A DNA stretch of 64,000 nt from Gari tellinella (GCA_922989275.2 OV277859.1:36809501-36873500); one strand, 5' to 3'. Shown: positions 1 to 11,107, numbered from the stretch's first letter. Notes: generated from the letters alone by a model not told the origin. A program made the numbers and translations.

Positions 1-41
1 TCCTTTTTTATAAAGAGTATAACGTCTTCTCCCTTGTAGGT
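1..41. mobile_element. Family A MITE, right-end fragment
   Basis: Positions 20-42 read AACGTCTTCTCCCTTGTA, close to the family A right terminus (AACGTCTTCTCCACTGTA). The rest of the element would lie before the window. It directly abuts the family I element that follows. Confidence 0.45.
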
Positions 42-237
42 ACAGTCGAACTTCGATATCTCGAAATCGGTTAAATCGAACATACCCGTATTTCAAAGTT
101 AAAACGTGGCGTAGCCACGTTTTAAATTCGGAATATGGGTATGTTCTACCCAACCGAGCATGAAATAATGCAGTTCATGTGTCGAACTATCTGATAGTTC
201 GAGTTAAGCAAGTTCGAGATATCGAAGTTCGACTGTA
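41..237. mobile_element. Family I MITE, intact (TA-flanked)
   Basis: Perfect 25-bp terminal inverted repeats at 41-65 and 213-237, beginning TACAGTCGAACTTCG, with TA at both outer edges. An inner hairpin lies at 101-123 (AAAACGTGGC, 3-nt loop, GCCACGTTTT). The CAGT end plus TA duplication is typical of Tc1/mariner/pogo elements. No coding capacity. Best preserved I copy in the window. Confidence 0.88.
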
Positions 238-598
238 TGTCAATGAAACCGGCTCAGGGTGTTTATACATGTACAACAGAACATTTGTACGAAGCAAGAT
301 GTTGTTTTCAGAATGTTGGTTCTTCTCTTACATGTGCCATTGTGACTTACAATTTGTCAAACAGTCTGTGCTCAGAATTAACCAAAAATACTGGACGTCT
401 TAATTTGAAACCAAATTAAATGTATATTATGTTCGTAAAAACACTGTGTATGTTCCTTGTAATAACGGAGTAAAGTGGCAAATTTGCAGAAAAGAGTTAA
501 AAAAGAGACTGCACAAAGCGCTAGTCAAAGGCAAGGTTATACAGAATCTGACTGTCAGACAATCGTAAAGCTCGTCTTAACAATATTAATATCCAAGC
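238..598. other. Unassigned AT-rich stretch
   Basis: Two short overlapping open frames but no splice context, domain or repeat that I recognise. Confidence 0.5.
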
Positions 599-809
599 GT
601 CCGTTTCATAAATCTTCTTACGACAAATGTTGTTGTAAGTCAAAACTTTAAAACATGTTCAATTTTTTATTTCCCTATCTAACACTGTCTTATGACATCT
701 TCTTTAAAGATGATTCCAAAAAGATGTCACAAGAAAAGATTAGATGGAGAAATAAATAATAATTGCGACTTTTATAAACTGTCGTACGACATTTTATGAA
801 ACGGTCCCC
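599..809. mobile_element. Family H palindromic element
   Basis: The left end GTCCGTTTCATAAA and the right end TTTATGAAACGGTCCCC are inverted copies. Each end carries the subterminal TTACGACAAA / TTTGTCGTA palindrome, and the middle has inverted copies of GTGACATCT. Decayed but clear when compared with the copies at 15593 and 47676. Confidence 0.7.
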
Positions 810-994
810 AAATCTTCAACCACAGAACATTACAGTGGTAAACGATATAGTATCGACAAACACGTTGCACACTTCAGGAACTGAGGTCAATTGTTTTTTG
901 AACAGAAGGTATAGCAGTTAGACCGACTCTCGGTCATCAACTGATTTTCACTCCAATGTCTGAGAATGTGGGAGTTAAGCCACGGTCTCAGTCT

Positions 995-1221
995 TTAACC
1001 CATTTGCGCCAAGTGGATTCTTCCTTGTTAATATATTGGATTAGTCCATTTTTTATCAAAGGGATGCCTGGTCAGAATTTTCATTTTCATTTTGTTTTAT
1101 ATTGAAATTCCTATCAGCAAACAGTGTAGACTCTGATCAAACGCCGCATAATGCGGCGTCTGATCAGAGTCAAAACCGTTTGCCGACCCCACATATGGGA
1201 TCGTGGGCACAAATGGGTTAA
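995..1221. mobile_element. Family C MITE (TTAA-flanked)
   Basis: Starts TTAACCCATTTGCGCC and ends GGGCACAAATGGGTTAA, with TTAA at 995-998 and 1218-1221. Core 1 hairpin at 1117-1182 (arms GCAAACAGTGTAGACTCTGA, apex GCGCATAATGCG-like). The TTAA target and CCC-starting ends are piggyBac-like (inference). Confidence 0.85.
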
Positions 1222-2261
1222 GTGGCTATGTAGCTAACTACATCTGTATAAAAAAGTATGCGGTCAGTTTGAAATATAGCAAACTCAATATTTTGTAAAC
1301 ATATGCTTTGTTCTTTTCAAAAGTAGTATACTGCCCCTCATTTGAATCTAGAACGTTTGCAACTATTTAAGATCAAAGCAATTTTACCCACTTCTATCTC
1401 CCCTATCTCTTTCTCCCTTTCTTTCCCTCTCTCTTCATCTTCCTACCTACCTATCTTCTCTATATCTGTATTTCTCTCTATATTTCCCATTGTATTTCTC
1501 TCAAAGTCAGCAGCGATTAAACTCATTGATTTATTATCAGTTTAACTATCAGGATAACTGTCGTATTAACAACTATCACTTACAGAATCAGGAGGGATCT
1601 GCTTAAGATGGGCGGAGCAAACTAAAGAGAAACCATAAAATAACAGTAACAGTTAAAAACAGTTGTACAATAATTCTTCCCAGTCGAAGAGAATAAAAGT
1701 ACAGTAGAATCCATCTTTTATGGCCCAAAAAAGAAGTCTATTTGATGGTTTTGAAGGCAGGCGACAGCTTAAAGCATGATGAACGTAAAGCATAAATTTC
1801 CCATGGGCAGATAGGAACACAATCGAATTGTAATTTGTCCGAAAATTGAAATTAGATAACAACAAATAAGTTAAGCAATTTCACTAACATCTGCTTATTC
1901 TTGAAATATGTTCTGTTAATATTTTTATAGAAACTTAAGTACTGGTTCATTCGTTTCACAAAATCATATTGTTTGATTTTTCTGAACTGTCCGAGTTATT
2001 TTCAGAACAGAATAGTTAATAATGGTAAATAGGTAAGCAAGGTAATGCGCTTGTACTAAACAGAACATTGTATTTACACTGCAAACAGATTGAAACAAGA
2101 TCCCGTGAAGGGTCCCTGGTCAGACTATTAGTTGTTTCCAATAAAGATTGAGATTATTTTATTAGATCAGATTTAAAATTGTCAATTTGTAAATTTCAAT
2201 GAATTGTGCTTGCCTTTAGTTTCACTCCAACGGAGGAGAATAAAGGCTATTCCATTGTAAT
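1222..2261. other. No gene; pyrimidine tract and B-like relic
   Basis: 1388-1510 is a strand-asymmetric C/T-rich low-complexity tract (TCTCTTTCTCCC-type). 1698-1800 holds a heavily decayed family B-like segment (GTACAGTAGAATCC, then GCGACAGCTTAAAGCA). Nothing coding is visible. Confidence 0.55.
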
Positions 2262-2468
2262 CACAGTAAAACCTCTTTGTTACGACCAATAAAATATAAC
2301 TAATTGACTGCATAAAACAGGTCACAGCTTAAAGCAAGGTGACAGTAAAATAGAAAGCTCCGTTAGGAGCTTTCTGTTTTACTGCCACCTTGCTTTAAGC
2401 AGTCACCTGTCTGAAACACCTAATTGTTAACACAATTTAGTGGGCTACAATAGAGAAGTTTTACTGTA
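2262..2468. mobile_element. Family B MITE
   Basis: Left end CAGTAAAACCTCTTTG, right end AGAAGTTTTACTGTA. Core 2 hairpin at 2317-2410: GTCACAGCTTAAAGCAAGG, inner AAAGCTCCGTTAGGAGCTTT. The left target dinucleotide has decayed from TA to CA. Confidence 0.82.
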
Positions 2469-2774
2469 GCAGAAAGTGGCATTACTGTTGGCTTTGTTCC
2501 ACTTGGCTATGAAAATACAGGGCGGGATGCATGGCAAACTGCAATTAAATGAAAAACTGATAATGTGGATTTGTTCGTACCAGCGTGGAAACGTCTAGTC
2601 AAAAGATAAATGAAGAATCGTATTCCTTTAAATCTTTCACTGCCAAGTTTTATAGTTTTCTCTAACCCTCTCGTCGCTAAATTATTGTCTGCATTGCTAG
2701 TGTCGTCTACAGTATTTTTTCATGTCAGATTGTTTTATTTTTTCGACCGAAGAAATATCGATACGAGTGCCAAA

Positions 2775-2984
2775 TACAGTGAAACCTCTCTATTACGAAC
2801 ACTCAATTATGTTAATTATTAGGGTGTTTAAGACAGGTGACCGCTTAAAGCAAGGTGACAGTAATACAGAAAGCTCCTAATGGAGCTTTCTGTTTCACTG
2901 TCACCTTGCTTTAAGCTGTCACCTGTCTATTATACAATCAATTAGCCTTCGTTTTATTGGTCGTAATAGCGATGTTTTACTGTA
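2775..2984. mobile_element. Family B MITE, full length 210 bp
   Basis: TACAGTGAAACCTCTCTATT at the left and GTTTTACTGTA at the right; TA at both edges. Core 2 hairpin at 2831-2928 has arms AGACAGGTGACCGCTTAAAG. CAGTRAAACCTC ends resemble pogo/Tigger-type TIRs (inference). A half-decayed core 1 arm (GGATCCAAACTGTCTGC) lies just outside at 3000-3020. Confidence 0.88.
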
Positions 2985-3026
2985 GTTAGGATCTTGATCA
3001 GGATCCAAACTGTCTGCAAAGTTTGG

Positions 3027-3439
3027 CACCATTGGCAGTGAACGAGTTATGATGCAGTGCTGTGCAGTATCTAAAGAATAGTTAATTAAGTACACGTACT
3101 GGTTAATTGTTGAAAATGTTTGTAGATATATATGCGTTTAATATCCAGATCAAAAGACTAATAAGTGCTGTTACAATGCATCTGAGTCGGAGTTTAACTG
3201 TTTGCAAATGCAAGACGTGCGAGGTTAGTAAAAGACAAGATATCGACATTGAAAACGATGTTAAAACAGCAAAAAATGCTAACTTATCCATTTCGTCAAG
3301 CACCATAATTCAAAGTATATTGGCACTTGAAGAATAATCGCGGAATCTCGAAATCATGCCAAGGTTTGACATTAGACTGAACAACATTAACTGGTTGACC
3401 CTCGAAACTTCAAATAGACAATTCTAGTTTCTAATAAAG
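3027..3439. other. Unassigned stretch
   Basis: Two opposite-strand open frames of about 70 codons overlap at 3103-3337. Neither shows a motif or a splice context. Probably non-coding. Confidence 0.4.
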
Positions 3440-3646
3440 TACAGTAGAACCTCTCTATTACGACCACTAAAAAGAAGGTTAATTGTCGGTATAAAAGACA
3501 GGTGACAGCTTAAAGCAATATGAAAGTGAAACAGAAAGCTCCGATAGGAGCTTTCTTTTTCACTTTCACATTGCTTTAAGCAGTCACATGTCTTAAACGA
3601 CTTATATTGGACACAATTTAGTGGTCGTAATAGAGGTTTTACTGTA
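3440..3646. mobile_element. Family B MITE
   Basis: TACAGTAGAACCTCTCTATT to GGTTTTACTGTA, TA at both edges. Core 2 hairpin at 3496-3593 (AGACAGGTGACAGCTTAAAG; apex AGCTCCGATAGGAGCT). About 660 bp from the previous B copy. Confidence 0.87.
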
Positions 3647-3888
3647 GTACCCATTACGACTTTTTAGTTTTTCATTTTATTATAAAAAAAGATAACAGTA
3701 CAGAGTGAGTGAGTTGGGTTTTACGGCACTGCTACACTGTATAGGTCATATAACATCGATGTATGATGGGATGAGATTATGATGAGGAATGGTTTCAGGA
3801 AGATGATCAGTGTTTGAGATCAAAATCACCGACAATTCTTCCCTTTAGTTCTCTGCAGAGGTGATAATATCCGCCAAAAACAAAAAAT

Positions 3889-4066
3889 ATCGTACGACAA
3901 ATATTGTCGTAAGTCAAAACTTTAAAAAAACATATAATTTCTGAGTTCTTCATCAATACAATTCCAAATAGATACCACAAGATAAGATTAGATGGAGAAT
4001 AATTAATAGAATTTAAAATCTGACTAACGACAATATTTGTTGTTCGACATTTCGCAAGACGGACCT
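3889..4066. mobile_element. Family H element, decayed
   Basis: Subterminal palindrome TACGACAAATATTGTCGTA at 3893-3911 and its partner near 4025-4060 (TAACGACAATATTTGTTGT, then TTTCGCAAGACGGAC). Outer ends are eroded. Confidence 0.6.
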
Positions 4067-5226
4067 CTGATCTTGATCTAGGCTGTTAGCATAGGATTTG
4101 TGCTTTATCCACAGGTACACTTCTTTGGAAGGATAGTTCAATAGGTTTAATTGTAGACCATTTGCAAATGGCATTCTTCTAGTACATCTGTAATCCATTA
4201 TGTTCACATTTGATTTATAAACCGAGACAAAACATATCTGCAAGACAAATATCTCATTTAAGTTAGTACATCAAATTCTCGTTTTGAAAGATATTTATAT
4301 AGAGAACAAAAACGCATGCTTAAAATTAGATTTATTTGAATTTTTGTTTTTATGCATTGTACCTAGTAGCATTACTTTTCCTATGAAATCTTATTCTACC
4401 TTGCACGACATGTTTTTCATTTTCAGACAGTTTGTCTAAGTGTTGCATGGCCAAAACTGTCTTTAATTTTATTTACAAGTTTTCTTTTGTACGAAACAGT
4501 TTATCTTTATCCAAACCATGATCCAGAATGCATTTTTATGTAGACAGTGATACAAATATATTGTATAAGTGGAGATAATAACTCGATAAGTTACTTTTGC
4601 ATGTTCAACTTTAAACCCCTTTCCCTGCCCGGCTCGATACCATTAAAACCTACAAACAATACGGATCCTAATCAGACGCTGCGTCTTATAAGGATCCAAA
4701 CTGTTTGACACTTATATGGCAACATTTCAATGCAGTGACTGTGTTAGACGGATCATGACGTCATATAACACAACAACTGACATTATATTAATAACGGAGG
4801 CTCGCACTTAAAGAAAACGGCTTATCAAAAACAAAACAATATAACAACGGTTAATACAAGAATGATACAAATGTTCAGTATTATCATTTTCATGTTTCCT
4901 TTATGTAACCAATGACTACATGTGCATTTCCTACCATGTTACTAGATGTGTCTCGTCCCGTGTTTCATTAATTGCGCCCATCGTTTGTATCTTTCAGTTT
5001 TGGCTTTATAAATGTCTTCAACTATTTGTGCCATGTTAAGTCTCCTCAAATACTCAACAGGCCAAGGTTTAAAGTGAAGCAATGATTAGCAGGTAGGCGT
5101 AACGTATGTCTGCAAAACAGATTAACCTCACACTTTCTACTTTGACCCAAAGCGTGCCATCTCAAGATGATGTAAAACGAAAACCCTTAACCATTTGCAC
5201 GCTGCCGCGAAACCGTGATAACATTT
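4067..5226. other. Long AT-rich stretch, one core 1 relic
   Basis: Only recognisable piece is a decayed core 1 hairpin at 4661-4715 (GGATCCTAATCAGACGCTG ... GGATCCAAACTGTTTG). No exon-like frame or RNA gene seen. Confidence 0.5.
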
Positions 5227-5455
5227 TCAAACAGTTTGGATTCTGATCGGGCGCCGAGAAAATCGGTGTCTCATCATGACCCAAACTATTTGACACTGTG
5301 CTCATATTGTGATTTTTAGCCAATTTTATATCTAGAGTAATTGTTGCAAACCCTTGCATGCTAGAGGCAAAACCGTGACAACGTTTGCAAACAGTTTTGA
5401 CCCAGATGCGACGCCAAATAATTATTCGATTCGTTAGGATTAAAACAGTTGACAT
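5180..5455. mobile_element. Family E-like relics with two decayed core 1 hairpins
   Basis: CCTTAACCATTTGCAC at 5184 resembles an E left end. Core 1 relics at 5227-5294 (CAAACAGTTTGGATTC ... CCAAACTATTTG) and 5386-5450. The overlapping 97-codon minus-strand open frame is made of these arms and is not considered a gene. Confidence 0.5.
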
Positions 5456-5701
5456 TATATTTGTTTTAAGCCACTTTTATCTTTTAGAAGAGTAGCAGAC
5501 GACAATTGTTTCGGACGACAAAAACGCGCAATGATTTGATGGAGATAAAAGTTATATCAGCACCGTGCAGTCATCGTTATTCTCCTGTTATCTTTCTGCA
5601 CTCAGCACATATATCACATCTGAAGAATGAGATCATGACATAAAGCGAAACATTATGAAAATTTATTATCGTTATTGCGATGATATCATTAATCGAAGAA
5701 A

Positions 5702-6060
5702 TACAGTCCAACCTCAGTAACTCGAATTCGTTTAACTCTTTCCTCCCTGAAAATTCAAGTGGTCAATCCCAGTTTCCATTTCAGTCTAGTCCATTTCTGA
5801 CTTTTAAGTGTTGTTTTTGTCGAACCTTTGCATTTTGACAAACAGTGCGTACCCAGATCAGAGGGCTCCTTACGAAGCCCTCTGATCTGGGTATTCACTG
5901 TTTGCATAGGACAAGTGCACTTTTCACATGTACACTGTTTGAAAAGGACGACTATATGCAGGACTAGGATTCAAAGGGTTAAGACGAACTTACCTGTTTT
6001 TAAGATTTAAAACTTGGCCAAGTCACGTTTAAACTTTGAATTATAGTGAAAACATATTCT
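5702..6060. mobile_element. Family I relic interrupted by F2
   Basis: The left part is TACAGTCCAACCTCAGTAAC. The middle reads GACGAACTTACCTG, then AAACTTGGCCAAGTCACGTT at 6010-6029, matching the I interior. The F2 element occupies exactly the TTAA that the intact I copy has after CGAAATCGG, so F2 jumped into I. Confidence 0.62.
5732..5982. mobile_element. Family F2 MITE nested in family I
   Basis: TTAACTCTTTCCTCCC at the left and TCAAAGGGTTAA at the right; TTAA at 5732-5735 and 5979-5982. F-type core 1 hairpin at 5839-5904 (CAAACAGTGCGTACCCAGAT; apex GGGCTCCTTACGAAGCCC). Confidence 0.8.
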
Positions 6061-6281
6061 ATTTTCAAGCATATACAGAAAAAGGGTCTGGACGTCAAGT
6101 TTTGCCAACTACTTACAGATTCCATTTCCCCATGAGTTTTACAATAATACATACCAACGTTCACAGAAAACACTTTAAACGTTTTCTAATGTTGATGTTC
6201 AATCTCGACGTGTTCGGTTGTCAAAGGAGTAATTATAGTCTGGCGGTCTACATGTCTTCTATCACTTGTGATGTTAATGCG

Positions 6282-6514
6282 AACAGTGGAGGAGACATTA
6301 CTCTTCATAAATGGAGTTTAGTTTGTGCTTAAATGTATACGCCAATTGCCAACAGTTTAGAGTTAGACCAGACACCGGGCAACCTAATTTTTTGTCATTC
6401 AGATTAAGATGAGGCGTTGATATTTTCAAAATGTTTCAGTTTGTTTCATTGTATTGTATTGTGCTTGTTTTGAGTTTCGTTTAAACGAGAAAGAATTACA
6501 TATCTCCCTCTGTA
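6282..6514. mobile_element. Family A MITE relic, hairpin collapsed
   Basis: Left end ACAGTGGAGGAGACATTACT, right part GTTTCGTTTAAACGAGAAAG then CTCCCTCTGTA. Core 1 survives only as a single arm at 6347-6378 (AACAGTTTAGAGTTAGACCA), so most of the stem has been lost. Confidence 0.62.
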
Positions 6515-6954
6515 CATATTTTATGTATGGTTTAACACTGTGATATTTCTGTATGAACATTCGAAGAAAAGAAATACTGTGGACTACGCCCTGTCTAATC
6601 AGGATCCACACTGTTACCTAATGTAAGAAGATGTTTTTCTGACTCTTGTCATCCTGAATTAAACAGTTTTTTCTCACTTTTACATATCTAGCATTACGTA
6701 ACATCTATATCATATTGCAAAAATATTTCAAAAGCCTTTATAGTATTTTATGTGATAGAAGTTTGCTTGGATTTTTTATCCTCTTTGAGTTTTGTCAAAG
6801 GTGGCATACTGTTTTATCAACAAATATATATATCCTTTAGTCTTATTGCCCGCTTTGATATTGTTGTCTGCAAAGTTTGTCAGATAAAGAATCATGCATT
6901 ATTTAAACCGAAGAAACCTTTAGACGAGTGTCAAACATTCTTGATCAAGAAATA
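6515..6954. other. Unassigned stretch before a perfect hairpin
   Basis: Contains only a core 1 arm remnant at 6598-6615 (ATCAGGATCCACACTGTT). No gene signal. Confidence 0.4.
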
Positions 6955-7029
6955 GAGGGCTTGGTGCAAAACTATTGTAACACCTTCACAATTGTGAAGG
7001 AGTTTACACTAGTTTTGCACCAAGCCCTC
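6955..7029. repeat. 75-nt hairpin with perfect 19-bp outer stem
   Basis: Outer arms 6955-6973 (GAGGGCTTGGTGCAAAACT) and 7011-7029 are exact reverse complements. The apex 6983-7000 (CCTTCACAATTGTGAAGG) is a second perfect palindrome. It does not match cores 1 or 2. No other copy seen in the window. Confidence 0.85.
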
Positions 7030-7525
7030 GAAATAAGGTCCGACAAGTTCGACTGAAGAAACATATTTACCAGTGTTCATCAAAGGTAGAACCCTTGTAA
7101 GCCGTTGCGTTATTCAAAGTCTGGTATGAATCCAAATCTAACCCTTTTACTGACATGACGTCATCAACTAAACATTTGTCTTCGTAAATTCAAACTTTAG
7201 GTATATTGTTTTCAGAAATATAAAATATTGAGTGTCAAACAATTTGTATCCTGTTCAGACGCCGCGAAACTGCTTGCAAATAACCTTTGTATTTGGGGTA
7301 AGGCAATGGAGGGGATAAAGTAGTATTCACTTTGATGAACAATACTGCCGCAATATCGTCTGCTTTAACATTATCGTCTGGTTTTATTTTAATATAAATG
7401 TTTGTGTCTGATAATTTTAAAACAAAGGTATGTCTAACAGTTTTCTGGTCAGACAGCCAGTTCCTATGCGTATGGTATTTCATTATTTTTCAAATGAATT
7501 CAGTTGCATTATGTATATAATGGAA
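7030..7525. other. Family E relic without intact ends
   Basis: Fragments only: CTTTTACTGACATGACGTCA at 7143, a half core 1 at 7236-7275 (TCAAACAATTTGTATCCTG then CAGACGCCGCG), and ATCGTCTGC words at 7355-7385. An open frame of 82 codons on the minus strand spans these pieces and is not credited. Confidence 0.45.
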
Positions 7526-7779
7526 TTAACTCTTTCACTCTCAATGACTTCATAAATCGCATTTTGCAAACAGTTTTGATCTTGAACAGACGCCGCTGTA
7601 CGCGGCGTCTGGTCAAGATCAAAACTGTTTGCCATTTGTTTTGAAATACATTGTACGTCTGTTATACTACCTTAAATCTATCTTTGAAACGATAGTGCAG
7701 ACAACAATATTGAAGCATACGACACTATGGCGGTGAAGGGGTAAAAACCTCACGATAAGTTTGACCATGAAGTGGTTAA
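7526..7779. mobile_element. Family E MITE
   Basis: TTAACTCTTTCACTCTCAAT at the left and TGAAGTGGTTAA at the right. Core 1 hairpin at 7566-7632: GCAAACAGTTTTGATCTTGA, apex GCCGCTGTACGCGGC, then the matching arm. The interior right of the hairpin has the ACGATAGTGCAGACAACAAT word. Confidence 0.82.
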
Positions 7780-8440
7780 CTCTTTCATATGGAATATTAC
7801 ACTTTTTAAAAAATGACCAGTGTACATCGTACGTTGATTTTAGGGCTGTGCTAAGACAATATTTCAAGAAATAAAAGTAACACAAAAATACAGACCCTAA
7901 TCAGGGGGCTTCTTCATGGGTCCTCTGATAAAGGCCTATAATATTTTAAAAATACAAATGTTAACATTCACTGGTCCCCAGCATAGAAAGTGTGGATGAT
8001 GACTAATAGCTTTGATCGAATAGGCGTAACAGGTGATGTTGATCAATATACGTTGATTCAGCACTTTGCCATGTTAATAACACGGCTGCAATCTGTAATC
8101 TTTTGACGTGTTATATTTGATTAATCTGGTGCACAGATTGGAACGTGATTGGAACGTGGCAGACAGGCATATTTAATACAATTGTTATGACAGGGTCATC
8201 GAACAAAAATGTTACATTGACCTGTGTAACATCCAACTGTACACGAACTGTACACTGGAGAAGACGATGTTATTTTCCTGTAAGACGAAATTAAATGTTG
8301 AATGACGGTGTGTTTGAGAATGATTCTTTATTTCAATCTAAGTGGCAAATAGTTAGGCGTTAGGTCAGACACCGAGTCACTAGTCTTTTGACTCGACTCA
8401 AAATCCTTTGCTATCTTAATAAAGTGTTTAGTACAAAAAA
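7780..8440. other. Unassigned stretch with F-core fragment
   Basis: Only a partial F-type core 1 at 7887-7932 (ACAGACCCTAATCAGGGG ... GGTCCTCTGATAA) is recognisable. Confidence 0.4.
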
Positions 8441-8662
8441 TTTACGCTCAATGAAATCTTCCATGCTTACATATTGGATTAGTCTATTTTTATTTATGGG
8501 GTGCCTGGTTTGATGTTTCATTTTCATTTCGATTTATATTAAATTCCTATCAGCAAACAGTGAAGACTCTGACCAGACGCCGCAAAATATGCGGCGTCTG
8601 GTCAGAGTCTACACGGTTTGCATATGTCCCTTTTATAGGACGCTAGGTACACATGGGGGTAA
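8441..8662. mobile_element. Family C MITE, ends eroded
   Basis: Left end TTTACGCTCAATGAAATCTT and right end CACATGGGGGTAA are both one step away from TTAA. Core 1 hairpin at 8553-8621 (GCAAACAGTGAAGACTCTGA; apex with GCGGCGTCTGG). Confidence 0.78.
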
Positions 8663-9399
8663 CCTTCCACTGTATGCGATTTTGTGATATCTGTTGCAAA
8701 TGGTTCAGTTCCATCTCACCTGGATCTATAATATTTGCCACCATTAAGATGTTTTACTGAAGGAAGTTGCAAACAATTAAACTTTAAGAATTCTTGCAGA
8801 CAACAATCAATTTAGCATGCTAAAGATCAACCATAAAATGACCAAGTACCGGAAATATTTTACGCCCTTCACAGCCTTACCCCGAATACTCCGTTAATTA
8901 TTATAATAAACAAAATATTGAGATTCATTACAATATTACCTTTATCAATTTACCTGAGGTTTTTATTTTAGACATAAAAGCAGATCGACGTCGTGGTAGT
9001 GAATAGATGAAGCATATTTAAGCTTGTGTTCGGCAGATCAGCGGGAAAGAAAGTTGTGGAGCTAATGAATCTATATTGCCTGTCTACTTCCGACAGGTTT
9101 TAATTGATTTATCGTACAGTGGTGAACATTCCAATCTTCTCTATTTACAGTATACATGCTACTCTTTAGTTGCCAATAGCGTCAAAAGGCGATTTTGAAA
9201 AAGGTATAGAGCATGATAAGACACCGCGAAAATCGGCACACATCTCGTCACTTCTTCAGTCAGCAAAAGTCCTAAAGTTTTGTGACACTATCAATGCAGA
9301 CGATATTTGGCGATGAGAGGATGAATCTTGCAGTTAACGAGAAAAAAACAATCCAAAACAAATGTCAGAATCTGTTCAAATGTACTTTTTGTTACAGTT
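8663..9399. other. Unassigned AT-rich stretch
   Basis: Nothing coding and no complete repeat. Weak core 1 echo near 9205-9240 (GATAAGACACCGCG). Confidence 0.4.
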
Positions 9400-9467
9400 G
9401 CAAACAGTTCGGAGTCTGAGCAGATTCATTGCACATCGGCTTCTGACAAAGATCCAAACTGTTTTCA
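9400..9467. repeat. Core 1 hairpin relic
   Basis: GCAAACAGTTCGGAGTCTGA at the left pairs imperfectly with GATCCAAACTGTTTTC at the right. Flanking TIRs not recognisable. Confidence 0.55.
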
Positions 9468-9496
9468 ATAGGAAAGAATTTGGGGAATTGAGTTTC

Positions 9497-9703
9497 TTAA
9501 CCTTTTCACTGCCAACTTTTTCGTAAGAGTTTTACCCTTTCATCGTTTCATTGTCTGCTTAAATTGTGTTGTCTGCAATGTCGTTTCAAATTAAATAGAA
9601 ATAAGACAGTATGACTGGAAAAAAAATCGATACGCAGCATCTGATCAGGATCCAAACTATTTGCAAACGAGCTTTTAAGCGTCAAAGTGAGCATAAGAGT
9701 TAA
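9497..9703. mobile_element. Family E MITE, half of core lost
   Basis: TTAACCTTTTCACTGCC at 9497 and GCATAAGAGTTAA ending at 9703. Only the right core arm remains well preserved at 9632-9668 (GCATCTGATCAGGATCC). Confidence 0.6.
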
Positions 9704-9730
9704 ACACTAACCTCTAATGTGTTTACATAA

Positions 9731-9798
9731 TGCAATCAGTTTGGATCCAGATCGTACGCCACGTAACGCAGCCTCTGATCTGGATCAAAATTGTTTGT
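9731..9798. repeat. Core 1 hairpin, flanks decayed
   Basis: CAATCAGTTTGGATCCAGAT ... ATCTGGATCAAAATTGTTTG. Followed by GCAGACGATAATA (9870s), the word seen inside E and E2 elements, so probably an E2 relic. A second, weaker core lies at 9918-9975. Confidence 0.6.
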
Positions 9799-10012
9799 CA
9801 CTTATATTCTGCTTTTCTACAGTTTTAAAAAGCATAACAACTATATAGTTGTCATTTTTGCAGGCGATATATTTGAAGCAGACGATAATAAATGAGGATT
9901 AACCTACATGTAAGTAGCAAACAGTTTAGATGTTGAATACATCGGCGTCTGGTCTAGCTTCATACTGTTTTCAATGTGGCTTGAGTATAGAGGTGTTGGT
10001 TGGGGGAAACAA

Positions 10013-10229
10013 TACAGTGGGGAAAACGTTATTCTTTTCCAATAAATGCGTTTACACCGAAACTATTATTCCTATTTCAAACAGTTTGGAGCCAGATCAG
10101 ACGCCGGGTAACCCGGCGTCTGATCAGGCTCCAAACTGTTTACCACTAAGATAAACATAATTCGTCAGAATCGTCCAAAAGTTGTACTTTTCTACGTTTT
10201 CTAGGGAAAAAGAATAACGTTTTCTCTAC
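10013..10229 (+). mobile_element. Family A MITE, right end truncated
   Basis: TACAGTGGGGAAAACGTTAT at the left; the right end stops within AGAATAACGTTTTCTCTACG. Core 1 hairpin at 10078-10142 is nearly perfect (CAAACAGTTTGGAGCCAGAT; apex GCCGGGTAACCCGGC). Strand given as + for the orientation with the GTTTAAACGGG side on the right. Confidence 0.82.
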
Positions 10230-10551
10230 GTTTTCTCTACGTTTCTCTTGCATATATCTAAAGTATAAAACCCCATGGTTGTCGATGCCAATTCAGAATT
10301 CAGAGATGAATATAAAACACATGACTGTGATCGATCGTGCAGGAAGCAGACTATTCAATTATCAGATGCCTGGGCTGCCCTTTTCATGACTATATTACAA
10401 GATTAGGCACATAAACAAATGATGTTATCCATTATAGTGGAGAAGATAGTCTTCTTTCTCGTTCAAACGCAATAAAACGCAAATGGAATGCAATATAATG
10501 AAGAAAATGATTACAGTTTATTGAAAATGTTCACGATTGTTTTGCAAACAG

Positions 10552-10803
10552 TTAACCCATTACCCCATAGCCTGTTTATAGTTTTGAAAATAGGTGACTA
10601 CTTAAAGCAGGTTGAAAGTAAAGCAGAATGCGCCATATGGCGCATTATGCTTTACTTTCAGCCTGCTTTAAGCTTTTACTAGCTAGAATAAGGAAAGTAT
10701 TAAATATGACACATATTCATTAAGGTTTATATTGGAACTATTTTCTTCAGCGGATGAATAAAATGCATGTGCTAAAAGTCGCTTCTATAAGGGAAAGGGT
10801 TAA
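10552..10803 (-). mobile_element. Family D MITE, full length 252 bp
   Basis: TTAACCCATTACCCCATAGC at the left, ATAAGGGAAAGGGTTAA at the right. Core 2 hairpin at 10601-10672: CTTAAAGCAGGTTGAAAGTA, apex GAATGCGCCATATGGCGCATT. TTAA at both edges, piggyBac-like. Strand marks the copy with the CAGCGGATGAAT side on the right. Confidence 0.88.
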
Positions 10804-10810
10804 GAATCAG

Positions 10811-10925
10811 GTGTCCGTGAACTTCGTACGACAAGTATTGTCGTAATTCAAGTTATAAGACGATTCCAAAAAGATGTCACAAGACAGAAACTTGAATTAC
10901 GACAATACTTGTCATTACATTTAGT
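10811..10925. mobile_element. Family H element, short form
   Basis: GTGTCCGTGAACTTCGTACG at the left and ACTTGAATTACGACAATACT at the right are inverted halves around AAAAAGATGTCACAAG. About half the length of other H copies. Confidence 0.55.
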
Positions 10926-10943
10926 CTTTCAAAATCTCCAGTT

Positions 10944-11107
10944 ATATTATGTAACTTTGAGAAAATCAGCAGGCGACAATTTTAAGCAGACAATGTTGCG
11001 GCAGTAGAAGCGTTAGACGCAATTGTCCTGTTTAGGCAATTGTGCCAAGGGTCGTTGTAAGGAGGGAGTCATTGTTGGAAGGGCCGTTGTAAAGAGAGAA
11101 TACTGTA
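10944..11107. mobile_element. Family G MITE, right half
   Basis: Ends GGGCCGTTGTAAAGAGAGAA then TACTGTA, the G terminus. Interior has GCAGGCGACAATTTTAAGCA and GGTCGTTGTAAGGAGGGAG as in the intact copy at 59210. The left half and hairpin are missing. Confidence 0.65.

Noticed and set aside
1388..1510. Pyrimidine tract as a splice acceptor tract
   Set aside because: Over 120 nt long and not followed by an AG with an open coding frame; low-complexity sequence.
5162..5455. 97-codon minus-strand frame
   Set aside because: It overlaps two decayed core 1 hairpins; the reading frame consists of repeat sequence.
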